Shown here: positions 1 through 10,890 of the stretch, in pieces
How positions within the stretch are numbered: the stretch's first letter is position 1
Layout: each line of letters begins with the position of its first letter
Notes under the pieces: model-generated
What the model was told of the DNA's origin: nothing
Databases searched by the model: none
Seen by the model: the letters and a program-made list of their open reading frames with translations, nothing else
Source: Acytostelium subglobosum LB1
Lineage: Eukaryota; Evosea; Eumycetozoa; Acytosteliales; Acytosteliaceae
Assembly: GCF_000787575.1 (NCBI RefSeq)
Contig: NW_012236519.1
Coordinates: 781,937 to 845,936 of the forward strand
DNA length: 64,000 nucleotides
Direction: 5' to 3'
Translations under genes and position numbers: made by a program

Positions 1-326
1 GTGAGATCTGGATGAGAGAGCAACAGGTGCTACCCAAGCGTACACATCCAACAATGAACATGGATGGATCATCTGGCTATCTATTGTCATGTATCAAGGT
101 CAAGACCAGTACCAACACTACCACTACTACCCCAACAACTTCAACATCCTCGACATCTACGACAACCTCCACAGATACCAACAACAACGACAATAACAAT
201 AATAACAATAACAACACAGAGGAGACAGTAACTACTGCTGATGCTGAAGAAGGCGATCAACATGCAATGAAGAAGAGAAAGAGAGACGGAGAGAATGGCG
301 AGCAAGACGAAGAAATGGACAACTAA
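1..326 (+). CDS. 3' end of an unidentified gene (partial)
   Basis: An open frame enters from the left edge (in frame from base 3) and stops at 326, so only about the last 107 residues are visible. It begins with a structured-looking stretch (EIWMREQQVLPKRTHPTMNM), then turns into a Thr/Ser/Asn-rich low-complexity tract and an acidic/basic tail with a possible nuclear signal (KKRKR). Homopolymer-like Thr and Asn tracts are common in dictyostelid proteins and say nothing about function. I do not recognise the family. The next gene, Ku70, starts 232 bp downstream on the same strand, and I see nothing specific in that spacer. Confidence 0.55.
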   Translation, partial: EIWMREQQVLPKRTHPTMNMDGSSGYLLSCIKVKTSTNTTTTTPTTSTSSTSTTTSTDTNNNDNNNNNNNNTEETVTTADAEEGDQHAMKKRKRDGENGEQDEEMDN

Positions 327-558
327 AGGACTAATCGATCAAATAAACTTTAAGTGCGACATCATTCATCACAGGCTCATAAAGACCTTCATCAAAGTAA
401 TTGCCAATTGGGCTTTGGTGATCTCAAGAACAGTTACTTTGAAATTTGAATTCAAACTTTGATCAGTTGGGGCACGCAGTTCACAGCACTTAATCAATCT
501 TTGAAGATCATTAACTTCATTTACAAATAGATATTTATACACACAAGAGAGAAATAGG

Positions 559-3086
559 ATGACATCAACCAATACAGCAGGCACAAGTGCCTCGATGTCT
601 GGTGCACAGTACTTCAACTATGTAGAGGAGGATGAGGAGGCAGGCTGGGATGCTTTGTTTGCAAACAATGAGGATGGCGAGGAGAATGATCGTGAGGACA
701 GAGGCGCAGCCTACCAATCAATGCGTGACTGTATCATCTTTCTAATCGATGCCTCGCCTCCCATGTTTGAGCGTGATCCCATCACCAAAGAGCGAGCCTT
801 TGACAATGCCATCAAGTGTCTCATTCAAACAATCACAGACAAGATCATCACAAGTGACAGTGACCTCATTGGTCTATGTCTCTATGGTACTGTAAGTATA
901 AGTTAAGTGACATCTGGGATGATTCCACTCACTCACTCAATTAATCAATCAATCAATACTGTGAATAGGACAAGAACAAGAACTTGAATGACTTTGAGAA
1001 TATATATGTTATGTTCGATCTTGATATACCTGATCCAAAGACTATATTGCTGTTGGAAGATATACTGGAAGCAGACTACTCATCATTTGGAGGCAGCACA
1101 ACAAAGGAGTTTGCATTCTGTGATGCACTCTGGACATGCTCATCAATGTTCTCAAACTGGTATGTTTGATCGATTGATTGAGTGGACATTACAATCATAC
1201 TTACCTCCCTACCCTCCTTCATGGACCATCACGATCACAGCAACGTCAAGGTATCACACAAACGTATATTCTTGTTCACGAATGAGGACAACCCGAATGA
1301 GGACAATGACAACTTGCGCAATATTGCATTCCAGAGAGCCAAGGACTTGTCAGACTTGGGCATCGAGATTGAGTTGTTCTCAATGAACAAGCCTTTGAGT
1401 GACGATCCATTCGACTTTAATCGATTCTTCCAACGCATAATATTCTTTAGCGATGACATGGCCATCGACCAGGACTTCTCGGCCGTGACCAAGTTCGAAG
1501 CGCTTCGTTCCAAGCTGAAACGCAAGGAGTTCAAGAAGCGCTCTCTCGGTCGCATCCCACTCTATATCAAGGACAGCGTTATCGCTACTCAACTCTACAA
1601 CCTGGTCAGCACGACTAGCAAGTCGTCGCCCACCTTGCTCGACCCGGCCACCAACCTGCCTGTCAAGACGCTCACCAAGAATGTCTGTCTCGACACGGGC
1701 CAGGCGCTGCTGCCCTCGCAGATATCCTACAGCTACTACTACGGTGGCGAGCCCATCGTCTTTGACAAGGACGAGGTGGAGTCGATCCGCGCCATCGACC
1801 GCCAGGGCATCGTTCTGATGGGCTTCAAACCGCGCAGCGCAGCACTCAAGCGACACAGGAATATCAAACACGCGTCGTTCATCTTCCCCGACGAGCGAGC
1901 AATTGCAGGTAGCACAGTGGCCATCAATGCACTGATCACAGAGATGATGGCACGCGACAAGGTGGCCATTGCCAAGTTCTTGCCGCGTGTCAACACGTCG
2001 CCACGCATGGTGGCCCTGCTGCCCCAGGAGGAGGTGCTCGACGATCAGGGCTTCCAGGTGGTGCCGCGCGGTCTCCACATCATCTATCTGCCATACGCTG
2101 ATGACATACGCAACTTCCAGTTCGAGGTGACCAACCGCGCCACCAACGATCAGACTGACGCGGCCAAGCGAATGGTCAAGGCGCTCAAGATACAATACAA
2201 CGATCGATTCTTCCTTAATCCCGCACTGCAGAAACACTATGCCAACTTGCAGGCACTGGCACTGGAGCGCGACAAGGTCGAGCCCACCAAGGACCTGATT
2301 GCGATGCCTGATATCCAGGCGGATCAGCAGGACGAGCTAGACTCCTGGGCCTCGGCCGTCTACCCCGCCGACTATGTCGACGAGCTAGCCAGCTCCAAGA
2401 AGAGGGATCGCGAAACAAAGAACACATTGGCATTGATGAACTGGGAACAGATGGCCAACGAAGGCACGATCGCCAAGCTCAAGGTCGTGGAGCTGTCCAC
2501 ATTCCTCAAGAACCAGGGACAAAAGACGCCGAGCAAGTTCAAGAAGGCTGACCTTGTGGAGGCGGCCACAAACCTGATCCTCGAGGGCAAGTTCGACCCG
2601 ATAAAGCTTGCCGAGATGAAGGATGGTGATGCTCTCTATGATACGGCCAACCAAGACGACGACGAGAACGACAGACCCAAGAAAAAGGTTAGACAATCGT
2701 CATCACAAGACTCGACATTGTCTTCGTCGACGGCTTCATCAAAGAAGGCCGCCGCCAAGACTTCAACAACATCAACTACATCAACAACATCCACAACGGC
2801 AAAGGCTGCAGCCAAAACATCAAAGCCAGCTGCCCCAACTGTATCTGCATCCAAGAAGAAGCCTGCAACAACAGTGATAGTGGATGACGACGATGACATT
2901 ATGATGCGTCCAGTTGACGATGACGATGACGATACCTACATGCCACAGCCAACCAAGACCAGCACGATCCAACGCACGCAGAGTGACCTGTCCAACATGA
3001 GTTCCAAGCCCATCTGCAAGTACGACGGCAAGTGCTATCGAAAGAACGCTGATCACTTTGAGCAGTACCGCCATCTCCAACAATAA
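559..3086 (+). CDS. ku70: Ku70, DNA end-binding NHEJ subunit with C-terminal SAP and PBZ domains
   Basis: Predicted exons 559-891, 969-1159 and 1241-3086 give 789 aa with phase kept at both GT-AG introns. The N-terminus carries the Ku vWA-like domain (SMRDCIIFLIDASPPMFERD and onward), followed by the Ku beta-barrel core. A SAP-type DNA-binding helix pair lies at about residues 575-625 (LKVVELSTFLKNQG). A Ser/Thr/Lys and acidic linker follows, and the last ~25 residues are a C2H2 PBZ finger (CKYDGKCYRKNADHFEQYRH). Ku70 pairs with Ku80 to load the non-homologous end-joining machinery at double-strand breaks. A PBZ, which binds poly(ADP-ribose), on Ku70 is a known dictyostelid arrangement linking PARP signalling to Ku retention. 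The start was chosen at 559, after an A-rich leader and before the vWA domain. Confidence 0.95.
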
Positions 3087-3209
3087 ACTTCATCGATCGC
3101 CTGATCGAGGTGTCATTGTGTATGTACGTTTGTATGTATCTCTCTTGCTTGTTGTATATATAATAAGTATGTATTGAATCGATTCGCGCGCATCTTCTGT
3201 GTTGTTTGT

Positions 3210-3865
3210 TTAGAACAGGTTGCCTGTGAGCAACTCCTCTGAACGCTTCTTGGGCTTCTCCTTCTTCTTGTACACGATCTTTGATTGAGGGTCTTTGGAT
3301 GGAGGTGTCGTCGTCCAGAATGGTATCCAATCGGGTGCATCATCATGCGTATCGACCAACATCGCAGTCTTCCTCAGATCCTCTGGCAGTTCGGCAACTG
3401 CTTCCCATTGATAGTGTAGCTGATTGAGTGAATGGATGAATGAATGAACGAACGAGAATAAATGAGAATGAATATCCTACGTCCTGTGCATCACCTCGAT
3501 GATCTTACCTTTTGCTTCTCCTCAGCATCCTTCTTGTCGAGCAACTTCTGACGGTATTGCTCGTAATGATACATTGAGAGACGCAGTGCCTCCTCCTCCT
3601 CGGTAGGTGGTGCCTGCTTGGTGATGTCTGGTCGCTTGAAGGCTGCTGTGAATCTCTGTTTGATCTTGTCCATTGATGCCTTTGAGATTGTCGTCTCTGG
3701 CTCGCCCTGATCGTCGTCGGCAAAGTCATCGTCCTTCTTCAAATAGTCTGGGATCTTGCTTGCTCTTGCTCTACCACTGATGTGAATCGATGTGATTGCG
3801 CCTTGATACAGCTGTGCTGGTGTTCTTCCGCCACCAATCAATAATGATCTTCTTAGCATCATCAT
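3210..3865 (-). CDS. Probable mitochondrial protein, family not recognised
   Basis: Two predicted exons on the minus strand (3865-3509 and 3419-3210) encode 188 aa, with phase 0 at a GTAAGA/CAG intron. The start is one of three consecutive ATGs; I use the outermost. The N-terminus is basic and hydrophobic without acidic residues for about 35 residues (MMMLRRSLLIGGGRTPAQLY), as in a mitochondrial presequence. A charged helical middle (MYHYEQYRQKLLDKKDAEEK) leads into LHYQWEAVAELPEDLRKTAM and a Lys-rich end. The pattern is like a small mitochondrial ribosomal protein or assembly factor, but I cannot name a family. It converges with Ku70, with 123 bp between stop codons. A broken duplicate lies at 5809-6252. 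Confidence 0.7.
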
Positions 3866-4249
3866 TGTTTATTCTTATTATTATTTGTTTGTTATATGAA
3901 GAGAGTGAAATAAATGGACGACAGCAAAAAAGTGATCGTTTTTTGAAGTTTTCATTCTTTAGCCGACAGTGCAAGAGAGACCAGGTTTAGTATTCCTTTC
4001 CTACTGCAGGTTCAGACAACTTTGGATCTGTGGTTTAAAGTTGGATCTCGACCTTATAGGATATAAAATCCCTTATTTTAATAGTTTAAGAGAATGGAAT
4101 TTATCTGAATTAACAAATTATTAATATTCATTCAGATAATATTTAAATTCCAAACTGATTATTTGAATATAATAATAAATCTATAGATTTCAATACTTTC
4201 TCAGATCGCTATTATATTGACAAGTTGTAATTAAATTATATATTTAAAG
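3866..4249. other. AT-rich spacer, no gene seen
   Basis: Spacer upstream of the mitochondrial-protein gene. Bases 3866-3960 are the 5' flank that was also copied into the duplicate at about 6150-6252. Bases 4020-4250 are strongly AT-rich with an imperfect inverted repeat around 4093-4152 (GGAATTTA...TAAATTCC) but no supportable coding region. Confidence 0.5.
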
Positions 4250-5395
4250 TCAAAGTTGAGTAAATTTCATTCTCTTCGATATAAAAAAATATTATTAACA
4301 AGTATTTTTATTTTAATAATGAACAATATTGTCACATGTCAGGATAACGTTAATTTGGAAGTCATATGCATTGATTGCCAAATGATTTTATGTACTCTCT
4401 GTTATGTCACTAATCACACAACTCTGATCATATTGATAAAATAAAGCAATCTATAACAGAGAAAACAATCAACGAGTCATTCAACAAGAGGTTGAGTGAA
4501 TTATGGGATCTCAAACAGAGTGTGATGGCCACATACAAGTCACAAGACACTGCCATAGAGGAAATTGTCAATCATTTTCAAAATCAACACAATGAACTAG
4601 ACCAGGAGGAAATGATTTTAAAGAAAGAATCCTGGAAGAGAAGGAAAAATCAGAGGACATGGTGGAAGGTATCGCTTGGATTTTAATCACATCGTTGATA
4701 ATGGACATTGTACTGGAGATAGGGCTGAAGTTATTAGAGCAGCAAATCCCAGAAACTCAATCAACCAATTTGTCAAGTTGGTTCATGTCAGAGAAGATGA
4801 ACCACCAGACAACCTTACAATTATTACAAAATTTCTTCAATGTCATAACAATATCAATTCCAATCAATATTTTCAGAGTCGTCCATTCACGACCAAGATA
4901 AAAGATTATATCGATAATTTCACTGGAAGAAACAAATCAATTATTGAAGTGATTGATTCAAAGAAATCTAGTTATTCTCATCAACTGTCAAATAATATAT
5001 TCACTTTTAATGACCATGGAAATAAGTTCTTAGATCTAAAGACAGGAAAATTATTCTCTTTTGCAAACGATTATTCAAAGTTGGTGAGGAAGAGTGTTAG
5101 TACCTCAATAGTGTATGCCAGAGACAACATCTATGTGTTTGGTGGCGAAGGAGATATTATAGAGGATTCATTTGCCAAGTACTCAATGTCGGAAAAAAAA
5201 TGGAGTAGTGGACACATTTCAGGACCATCAGTGGTTGGAGGTCACGGAATATCAGTTTGTTATGATGGATGCAAGAACATTTACTTGGTTGGAGGTTGTC
5301 ACAGAGGAAGCATCCTGCATAGAATCGATTGTTTCAATTTGGATACTTATACATTCCGACATAAGTTCAAAGTATATATTGATCGTCTCCAAAGT
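4250..5395 (+). pseudogene. Decayed B-box / coiled-coil / kelch-type protein gene
   Basis: Pieces of one protein appear in order but in different frames. First comes a B-box-like zinc finger (CIDCQMILCTLCYVTNH, about 4360-4410). A helical segment follows from about 4424 (HIDKIKQSITEKT) to 4620. From 4676 there is a long segment with kelch-like repeats (IYVFGGEG, IYLVGGCH). Two frame changes, near 4415 and near 4620-4670, separate them. No introns explain the shifts, and similarity stops abruptly at about 5395 inside the propeller. Large families of B-box plus kelch-like proteins exist in dictyostelids, so this looks like a relic copy. A sequencing error could account for one shift but not for the missing 3' half. 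Confidence 0.65.
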
Positions 5396-5808
5396 CCATG
5401 GTGCGTCTGTAGCGAGGGTCCTTCTCGAAGGTGCATCCGACATCCTTGACTGCGGTGTACTTGCTCGATGTGACAGTCTGGTTTGTTGCAATTGGTGCTG
5501 TTTGTCATTGGTGTTGAAGGTTGCTCATTTGAAGTAGTGCCGCTGCTAGTCGTAGTCGTCTAACCATTGGGAAGTGGCCTAATTGCCCTTCAACTCTCAC
5601 CTAAGCTCACATTGATAAGTCTGCCACCAGTTTAGTCATCAATCAAACTCAATCAATCAATAAATGAGTGAATGTATACATACTCTTCATGTACCAGATG
5701 TAGATGGAGCGCGAGTCTGCCACCAAACCGATGAAGTTGGTATTGTTGCTGAGATGTGGTCGATGCGTATGCTCGATCTTATGATGCGTCCAGTGTTTGT
5801 TTAAAAAG
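5396..5808 (-). other. Mosaic of short coding-like fragments
   Basis: Directly after the truncated kelch pseudogene, the minus strand shows short protein-like stretches. Around 5399-5505 one reads KYTAVKDVGCTFEKDPRYRR, and around 5685-5775 another reads NNTNFIGLVADSRSIYIWYM, followed by a GTATGT-like donor. The second resembles a WD-type strand but is too short to assign. Neither has a start, stop or complete exon, so they look like scraps of other genes joined here. The intervening (ATCA)n/(TGAA)n repeats resemble local introns. Confidence 0.4.
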
Positions 5809-6252
5809 CATCATCATGCGTATCGACCAACATCGCAGTCTTCCTCAGATCCCCTGGAAGTTCGGCAACTGCTTCCCATTGATAGTGTAGCTAATTGAGT
5901 GAATGAATGAATGAATGAACGAACGAGAATAAATGAGAATGAATGTCCTACGTCCTGTGCATCACTCGATGATGATCTTACCTTTTGCTTCTCCTCAGCA
6001 TCCTTCTTGTCGAGCAACTGATCGTCTCGGCAAAGTCATCGTCCTGCTTCAAATAGTCTGGTATCTTGCCCACTGATGTGATTGCGCCTTGATACAGCTG
6101 TGCTGGTGTTCTTCCTCACCAATCAATAATGATATTCTTAGCATCATCATTGTTTATTCTTATTATGTGTTTGTATATATATATGTATATTTCTCAATGT
6201 AAAGAAAGAGATAAATAGATGAATGCAACAAAGTGATGGTTTTTAAGTTTTC
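5809..6252 (-). pseudogene. Truncated duplicate of the mitochondrial-protein gene at 3210-3865
   Basis: Bases from 5809 match 3342 onward almost base for base on the same strand. The match covers part of exon 2, the whole intron with its (TGAA)n repeats and donor, the end of exon 1 and the 5' flank up to about 6252 (parent to about 3960). About 160 bp of exon 1 are missing at 6019, and smaller indels lie around the start-codon region. Because the intron is kept, this was a DNA-level duplication, not retroposition. It cannot encode the parent protein. Confidence 0.85.
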
Positions 6253-6589
6253 ATTCTGGGTCTCAACAGTTAGAAGTTGCTCAAGGAGTAAGCGAATCAA
6301 TCTAGGATTGCTATTGCTAGCATGAAACCAAGATAGGATACTCGGATTCGGAAGTTCTTTTTTCAATCTGGTAACTAACAGAATCTTGCTCTGTTAAGAT
6401 TCAAAGGAACAAGCTAGTAACTTATCTAATCTCATAGTCAGATCTAGTATTAAATCTATACTATTTTATTATTTATACCTATCCTTTCAAAAAGGAACAC
6501 CAAAGAAGATAAAACTCACTGTTAGTAATCATAAACCCACGAAGGCCTTTCCGGTTAGAAATCAAATAGAATCACAAGATTCAATCAAG
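6253..6589. other. Spacer without a supportable gene
   Basis: A minus-strand open frame of 67 codons starts at 6366, but it has no recognisable domain and lies among relic sequence. It may be further decayed coding sequence. Nothing else was seen. Confidence 0.35.
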
Positions 6590-6905
6590 AATAGAGGAAC
6601 ATTACTAACAATTGCCAAAAGAGTTGTCGACAATGGCCATCGTGATGGAGAATGGGCGGAAGCAATTAGAGCAGCAAATCCGAGAAACACAATCCACATA
6701 TTGTCAAGTTGGTTCATGTCAGAGATGATGAACCTCCAGACAACTCGGACATCACAATGATCACAATGTATTACCATTCAATATTTTCAAAGTCGTCCAA
6801 TCTCTAACAAGTTAATAACATATATTGACAATTTCACTGGACAAAATAGATCAATCATTCATGTCATCGAGAACAAGTTGTCTTCTTCTTTACAAACTCT
6901 CTTTG
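6590..6905 (+). pseudogene. Second fragment of the B-box/kelch family
   Basis: This segment is clearly related to 4690-4975 of the first pseudogene. Both share the run encoding VDNGH, AIRAANPRN, WFMSE and a following piece (RPISNK / DNFTGQ in shifted frames). Stops and frameshifts break it repeatedly, and both ends of the gene are missing. It shows that at least two copies of this family decayed at this locus. Confidence 0.6.
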
Positions 6906-7931
6906 TCCCAACCCGGCAGGTAAACCATTCTGATCTTTGCAAGTTCAAGGGACAGTGATTGAATTGTACTCTTGGAGGAGCAAAGATCAGAATGACTTCC
7001 TAACTTTGCTCGCTTGTTGGGGCTGACAAGATAGTACTAATCTATACCTTTTTGGTAAGTCCTTGACGAAGTAGTTGATATGATTACGGACAGATTAATT
7101 ATTATTAATATTAAACTCTTCAATTGTCAACAGGGTATATGATTGAATGGAGTTCGCCAGATTATCTTGATAGCCTGTGATCGATGACCCAGCGCCTTGT
7201 TGATCAGTCACCTTGGAGCGGGCCTTAATGCCATTTGAATGAGTGTAGCTCCTCATCATCTGTACAATGCATCACCCACTGGAAATTGAGAACCTATGTG
7301 CGACCTTCCTAGGCATGACTGACTGGCTGTCTGATAGAAAAGAGCCAAACGATGACTGAAAGCCAGTAGGGTCACCAATCCAATGACGATAATATGGTTG
7401 ATCTTGTTCAAACTAGTTGATTAATTTGTCCAGCCATCATGATGTATATATACAATTCATTATATATTATAAGTACTGATGGCTGTTGTATGAATGAATG
7501 AATAAATGATTGATGTGTTGGATATATTTTGCTAATCATTGTATCTTGGGTATGTTCCCTCTCTGTTTTGGGTTATCAAAGTCTCTTGACCCTAAAACAA
7601 GTGAAGTTCAAAGTGTGGTGAAATTTGAATTTGAAATTCTCGCCCAACTGAATCGAAATAACGGTTGAGTTCAAAATGGTGGTTGGTTAGATGTGGTCCA
7701 CATGTCACTGTGAGACTGGGCCACTACTCATCTCATTGGCATAGCACTCACTCTCCTACTAGTACTCATACACATATACATATATATCTACTTATGCTTA
7801 TACATATACAAATACATCAATAATAAACAACACATTGACATGTATCACTCACCACGTTGTTCTGCCTTGTTGTCTCACTACTGATGATGAGTTACTATTG
7901 AGTGTGAGTTATGATATCAATCAATGAGTGA
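6906..7931. other. Gene-free stretch
   Basis: No convincing coding region was seen. Bases 7618-7695 hold a module (ATTTGAATTTGAAATTCTCG ... TAACGGTTGAG ... ATGGTTGGTT pattern) that recurs at 12740-12820 ahead of the second minisatellite field and, more loosely, at 35050-35100. A short TATA-like and CATATA-rich tract lies at 7765-7830. Confidence 0.4.
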
Positions 7932-9010
7932 GTACCAATAGACTTCTAATTGCACCACCATCTGCTGCTTACTTACACTATCCTCTTCTTCTCTTCTCTC
8001 TTCTCTTCTGCCTTCCCCTTGACCTTGTGCCTGTGTGGTCCTTGTCCAAGTCAGTGTTCACCACCTGTATCTCCATCACGTCCGCCGTGCTTCCATGTTG
8101 ACCACTGCCATGAACCACTGCCTTTGATGCCCAGAGTAGAGCTCTGCCAACAAGCTGCCTGACCACTGCCTCTGCCGCCATGCTGTCTGACCACTGCCTC
8201 TGTCTCCAACGAACAGACGGCCGCTATTGTGACACCGCCATGCTGCCTTGAGTGACCTTAGCCCTGAACCTCTGTCCCTCAATGAGTGAGTACTACTACA
8301 CCATTGATCGCACAGCTGCTCACCTATACTCTGCTGCTTACTTACACCATTCCCTTCTTCTCTCTTCTCTTCTGCCTTCCTTAACCTTGTGCCTTGAAGA
8401 CCGCTGTGTAGACCTTGTCAAGTCAGTGTCTCCAACTAGACAGACGGCCGCCTTTGCTCGACCATGCTACCAAGCTGTCCACAGCCCCGAACCTCTGTCT
8501 CCATCTAGAATGAGGTCGCCATGTGCCCTGACTGACCACAGCCCAGAACCTCTGTCTCCAACTTGACTGACTGCTGATCATGCTGCCAGTGTCATCATCC
8601 ATGAACATCTGTACCCAACAAGACAGACTCCGCCACGCTGACCGCCCATGCTACCAAGTTGTCCATCTCGAGTTGGACACAGCCCTGAACCTCTGACTCC
8701 AACTAGACAGCCACTATACGTTGACCATAGTCCAGGACCTCTGTCTCCAACTTGACAAACTTCCACGTTGACTACCGCCCGCCTTGTTGCCTGCCTCCAT
8801 GCTTCCAAGATGGCTACCGTCGACAACCTCTGACTCCAACCAGACAGACCGCCACGCTGACAAGTGCGACGCCATGCTGCAAAGTTGTCCATCTTGAGTT
8901 GACCACAGTCCAGAACCTCTGTCTCCAACTGGACAGATGCCACGCTGACAACCGCGGTGTTGCCATCATTGACTAACCGCCATCTTGCCAAGTTGACGAG
9001 TGTATCCAAC
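7932..9010. repeat. Degenerate minisatellite field A
   Basis: A two-step repeat. A leader of about 120 bp (AATGAGTGAGTAC ... CTGCTGCTTACTTACAC ... CTTCTTCTCTTC ... CCTTGTGCCT) occurs at 7932-8050 and again at 8281-8440. After each leader come diverged units built on GAACCTCTGTCTCCAACTAG / ACAGACGGCCGCC / TGACCACTGCC / CATGCTGCCAAG, with roughly eight recognisable copies from 8260 to 8950. Open frames through it exist on both strands only because the repeats lack stops in places. They have no domain content and I do not call them genes. The field ends near an AATAAA (9034). Confidence 0.7.
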
Positions 9011-9746
9011 TGGAGTGATCATAATCAAAGCATTAATAAACGATGAAGACAGGAGTTGTGCAAGTGTGACTTAAGGAGAATAACAGCAATTGGAAAAGTA
9101 CAACTCAATGATGTCGCCTGGGCACGGTTGCTGCCCAACGGCTTTAAAAAAAAATAAAGGCAGCACTTGTGACAATGAGAAGAAACTCTCAAAGTCAACA
9201 AAGTTGCTGCCATACCTGTCTCGACGTGCCCAAAGTCTAATAGCGACAGGTGTAGTCCCCAGGCCGTGCCCACCCCTCTTACATGATGGGCCCACCCGTC
9301 CCTCTTGCATGACAGGCCGACCCATCCCTCTTGCATGATGGGCCACGGCCACCTCCTTGCGGAGATGGCCAAATGGTGATGGGAGGAAAATGTTAGTATA
9401 CGGTCCTGGAAAGGTCCACCTCGGCTTGGCCTGGCTTGGCTCGGCGGTATGGCACACGGTCTGGCACGGCACTGGCACGGCACTGGATGACTTGGAGGGA
9501 ATAGACCTCGCAACGACAGGTCATCGTGTGAATGAATCACAACGTCTCCACTGTGTCATCTGGGTTCGGGTGATGGATGTAGGACCACTGATTGGTGCGT
9601 TGGAAATCGAATTTGTTGTTGTTGTTGTTCGTTGTTGTTGTTGATGTTGGTGGTTGATTGGTTTCAATCGCCAGCCGAGAGATATTTGGGTTATACCCAT
9701 CACTCATATGCTTGATCGAAGGCAATATAATATTAATAGAGGTGAA
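9011..9746. other. GC-rich spacer with short repeats
   Basis: Minus-strand open frames of 135-171 codons overlap here but look like by-products of base composition. Visible structures are a 26-bp triplet repeat (separate entry), CTGGCACGGCA repeats near 9460-9485, and a (GTT)n tract at 9613-9650. A minus-strand frame at 9521-9725 with Gln/Thr/Asn runs could be an exon, but nothing confirms it. Confidence 0.35.
9274..9351. repeat. Three tandem 26-bp repeats
   Basis: Three consecutive 26-bp units start with CCCTCTT(A/G)CATGA, followed by (TG/CA)GGC and a C-rich end. They are in register, with a few substitutions between copies. Confidence 0.8.
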
Positions 9747-10648
9747 TTACTGTTTGTTGAAAAGGTGAGGGACCAGAGGAGAGAATACAGGCTCATCCAC
9801 CTCATAATCTGGTGATGGTGGATATTGGTATCTGATTCCTAGGTGGTGTTGGCCTGTGTCTGCTTGGACGGCTGGATGATTGAATGGTTTAGGTGGTTGT
9901 GGCATCATCACTTGGTCTCCAGGTATTGGTCCGAGGTCATGTGGCTGTTGTTGGATGCCAATGTCTTTGAGTGACATGGATGAGAAGCATCAAAGGTGAT
10001 GATTGAATAGATGGTTAGTATTATTTTTTGAAAGTAGCATGCAAGTTCATTTGATATATACTTACCATTTGGAATTGGTTCCTGTTGACCATTGGGATGA
10101 TCTGGCAACTGGTTGTTCTCTGGTAAGTTTGTCCTCCCAATGAATAGAGTTTAATGGATCTCATTGTGTGGTGTATATGTTATCCTAATTGGATCATGGA
10201 CTCCATCAGTGCGCACAAGAAGTGTATAAATCACCTTTTTAGAAGATTGCTCGCCCAATAACAATGTCCTTGGTCGACTATCGAATAAACTTAGAATTGG
10301 GTACATTTTGATGACTGCTGTATAATGGTCAAAGTCTATCCTTATTAGGGTGATGACCCTGTGATTTAAGTCGGCCAGCAACAAGTTCTTGGGTATGTGC
10401 CTGTTGAACAAAGGTCGAATGAGTTTGGCTGGATTGTAAATATATTGATTATTATTATTATTAATATTATTATTCATTATTGATAGATTGATTGGTAGCG
10501 TTGGAAAACACTGTTGAGAAAGATATTCTTGTATAGCAGATAATGGTTTGGCAATAGCCGAAGTAAAGAGTCTATGATATTGAAGATATTGATAGATTGA
10601 TATTGATTGATTGATTGATGAATCGTTGGTGAGTAGAGAGAGAATCAA
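9747..10648 (-). CDS. Hypothetical protein, uncertain multi-exon model
   Basis: The 5' part (10648-10151) has a continuous frame of 165 codons with beta-strand-like repeats (KNLLLADLNHRVITLIRID, KKVIYTLLVRTDGVHDPI), weakly reminiscent of NHL-type propeller blades, after an Asn-rich tract. Further on, a segment ending near 10066 (LPENNQLPDHPNGQQEPIPN) joins in phase, across a GTAAGT donor and a CAAAG acceptor near 9967, to a Pro-rich tail ending at 9747 (PHDLGPIPGDQVMMPQPPKP). I could not find a clean junction between the first block and the second, because a stop at 10151 intervenes. It is either a gene with an exon border I missed or a decaying gene. Confidence 0.35.
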
Positions 10649-10890
10649 TGTTAGTATTATGAATTAGAATGATGATAGAATTATAATAACATAGTAATAA
10701 TGTTATATATGTGTACATACATGTAATAGTGTGATATGGTAATGAGTGATGTCAATGCCCACTTGTCCAAGGACATTCACCGCAATGAGAGAGTGTCTGT
10801 GAGTGGGTGAGTAGAGGCCCACACACACTCACACTCACACACACTCACACACACTTATAAACACTCATTTTGAATTAAATATTTAAATAT

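Noticed and set aside
1380-2237. A 285-codon frame antisense to Ku70
   Set aside because: A codon-bias shadow with no domain content.
8578-9540. Long minus-strand open frames through field A and the GC-rich spacer (143, 171 and 135 codons)
   Set aside because: They lie in minisatellite or compositionally biased DNA, overlap one another in different frames and contain no domain-like text.
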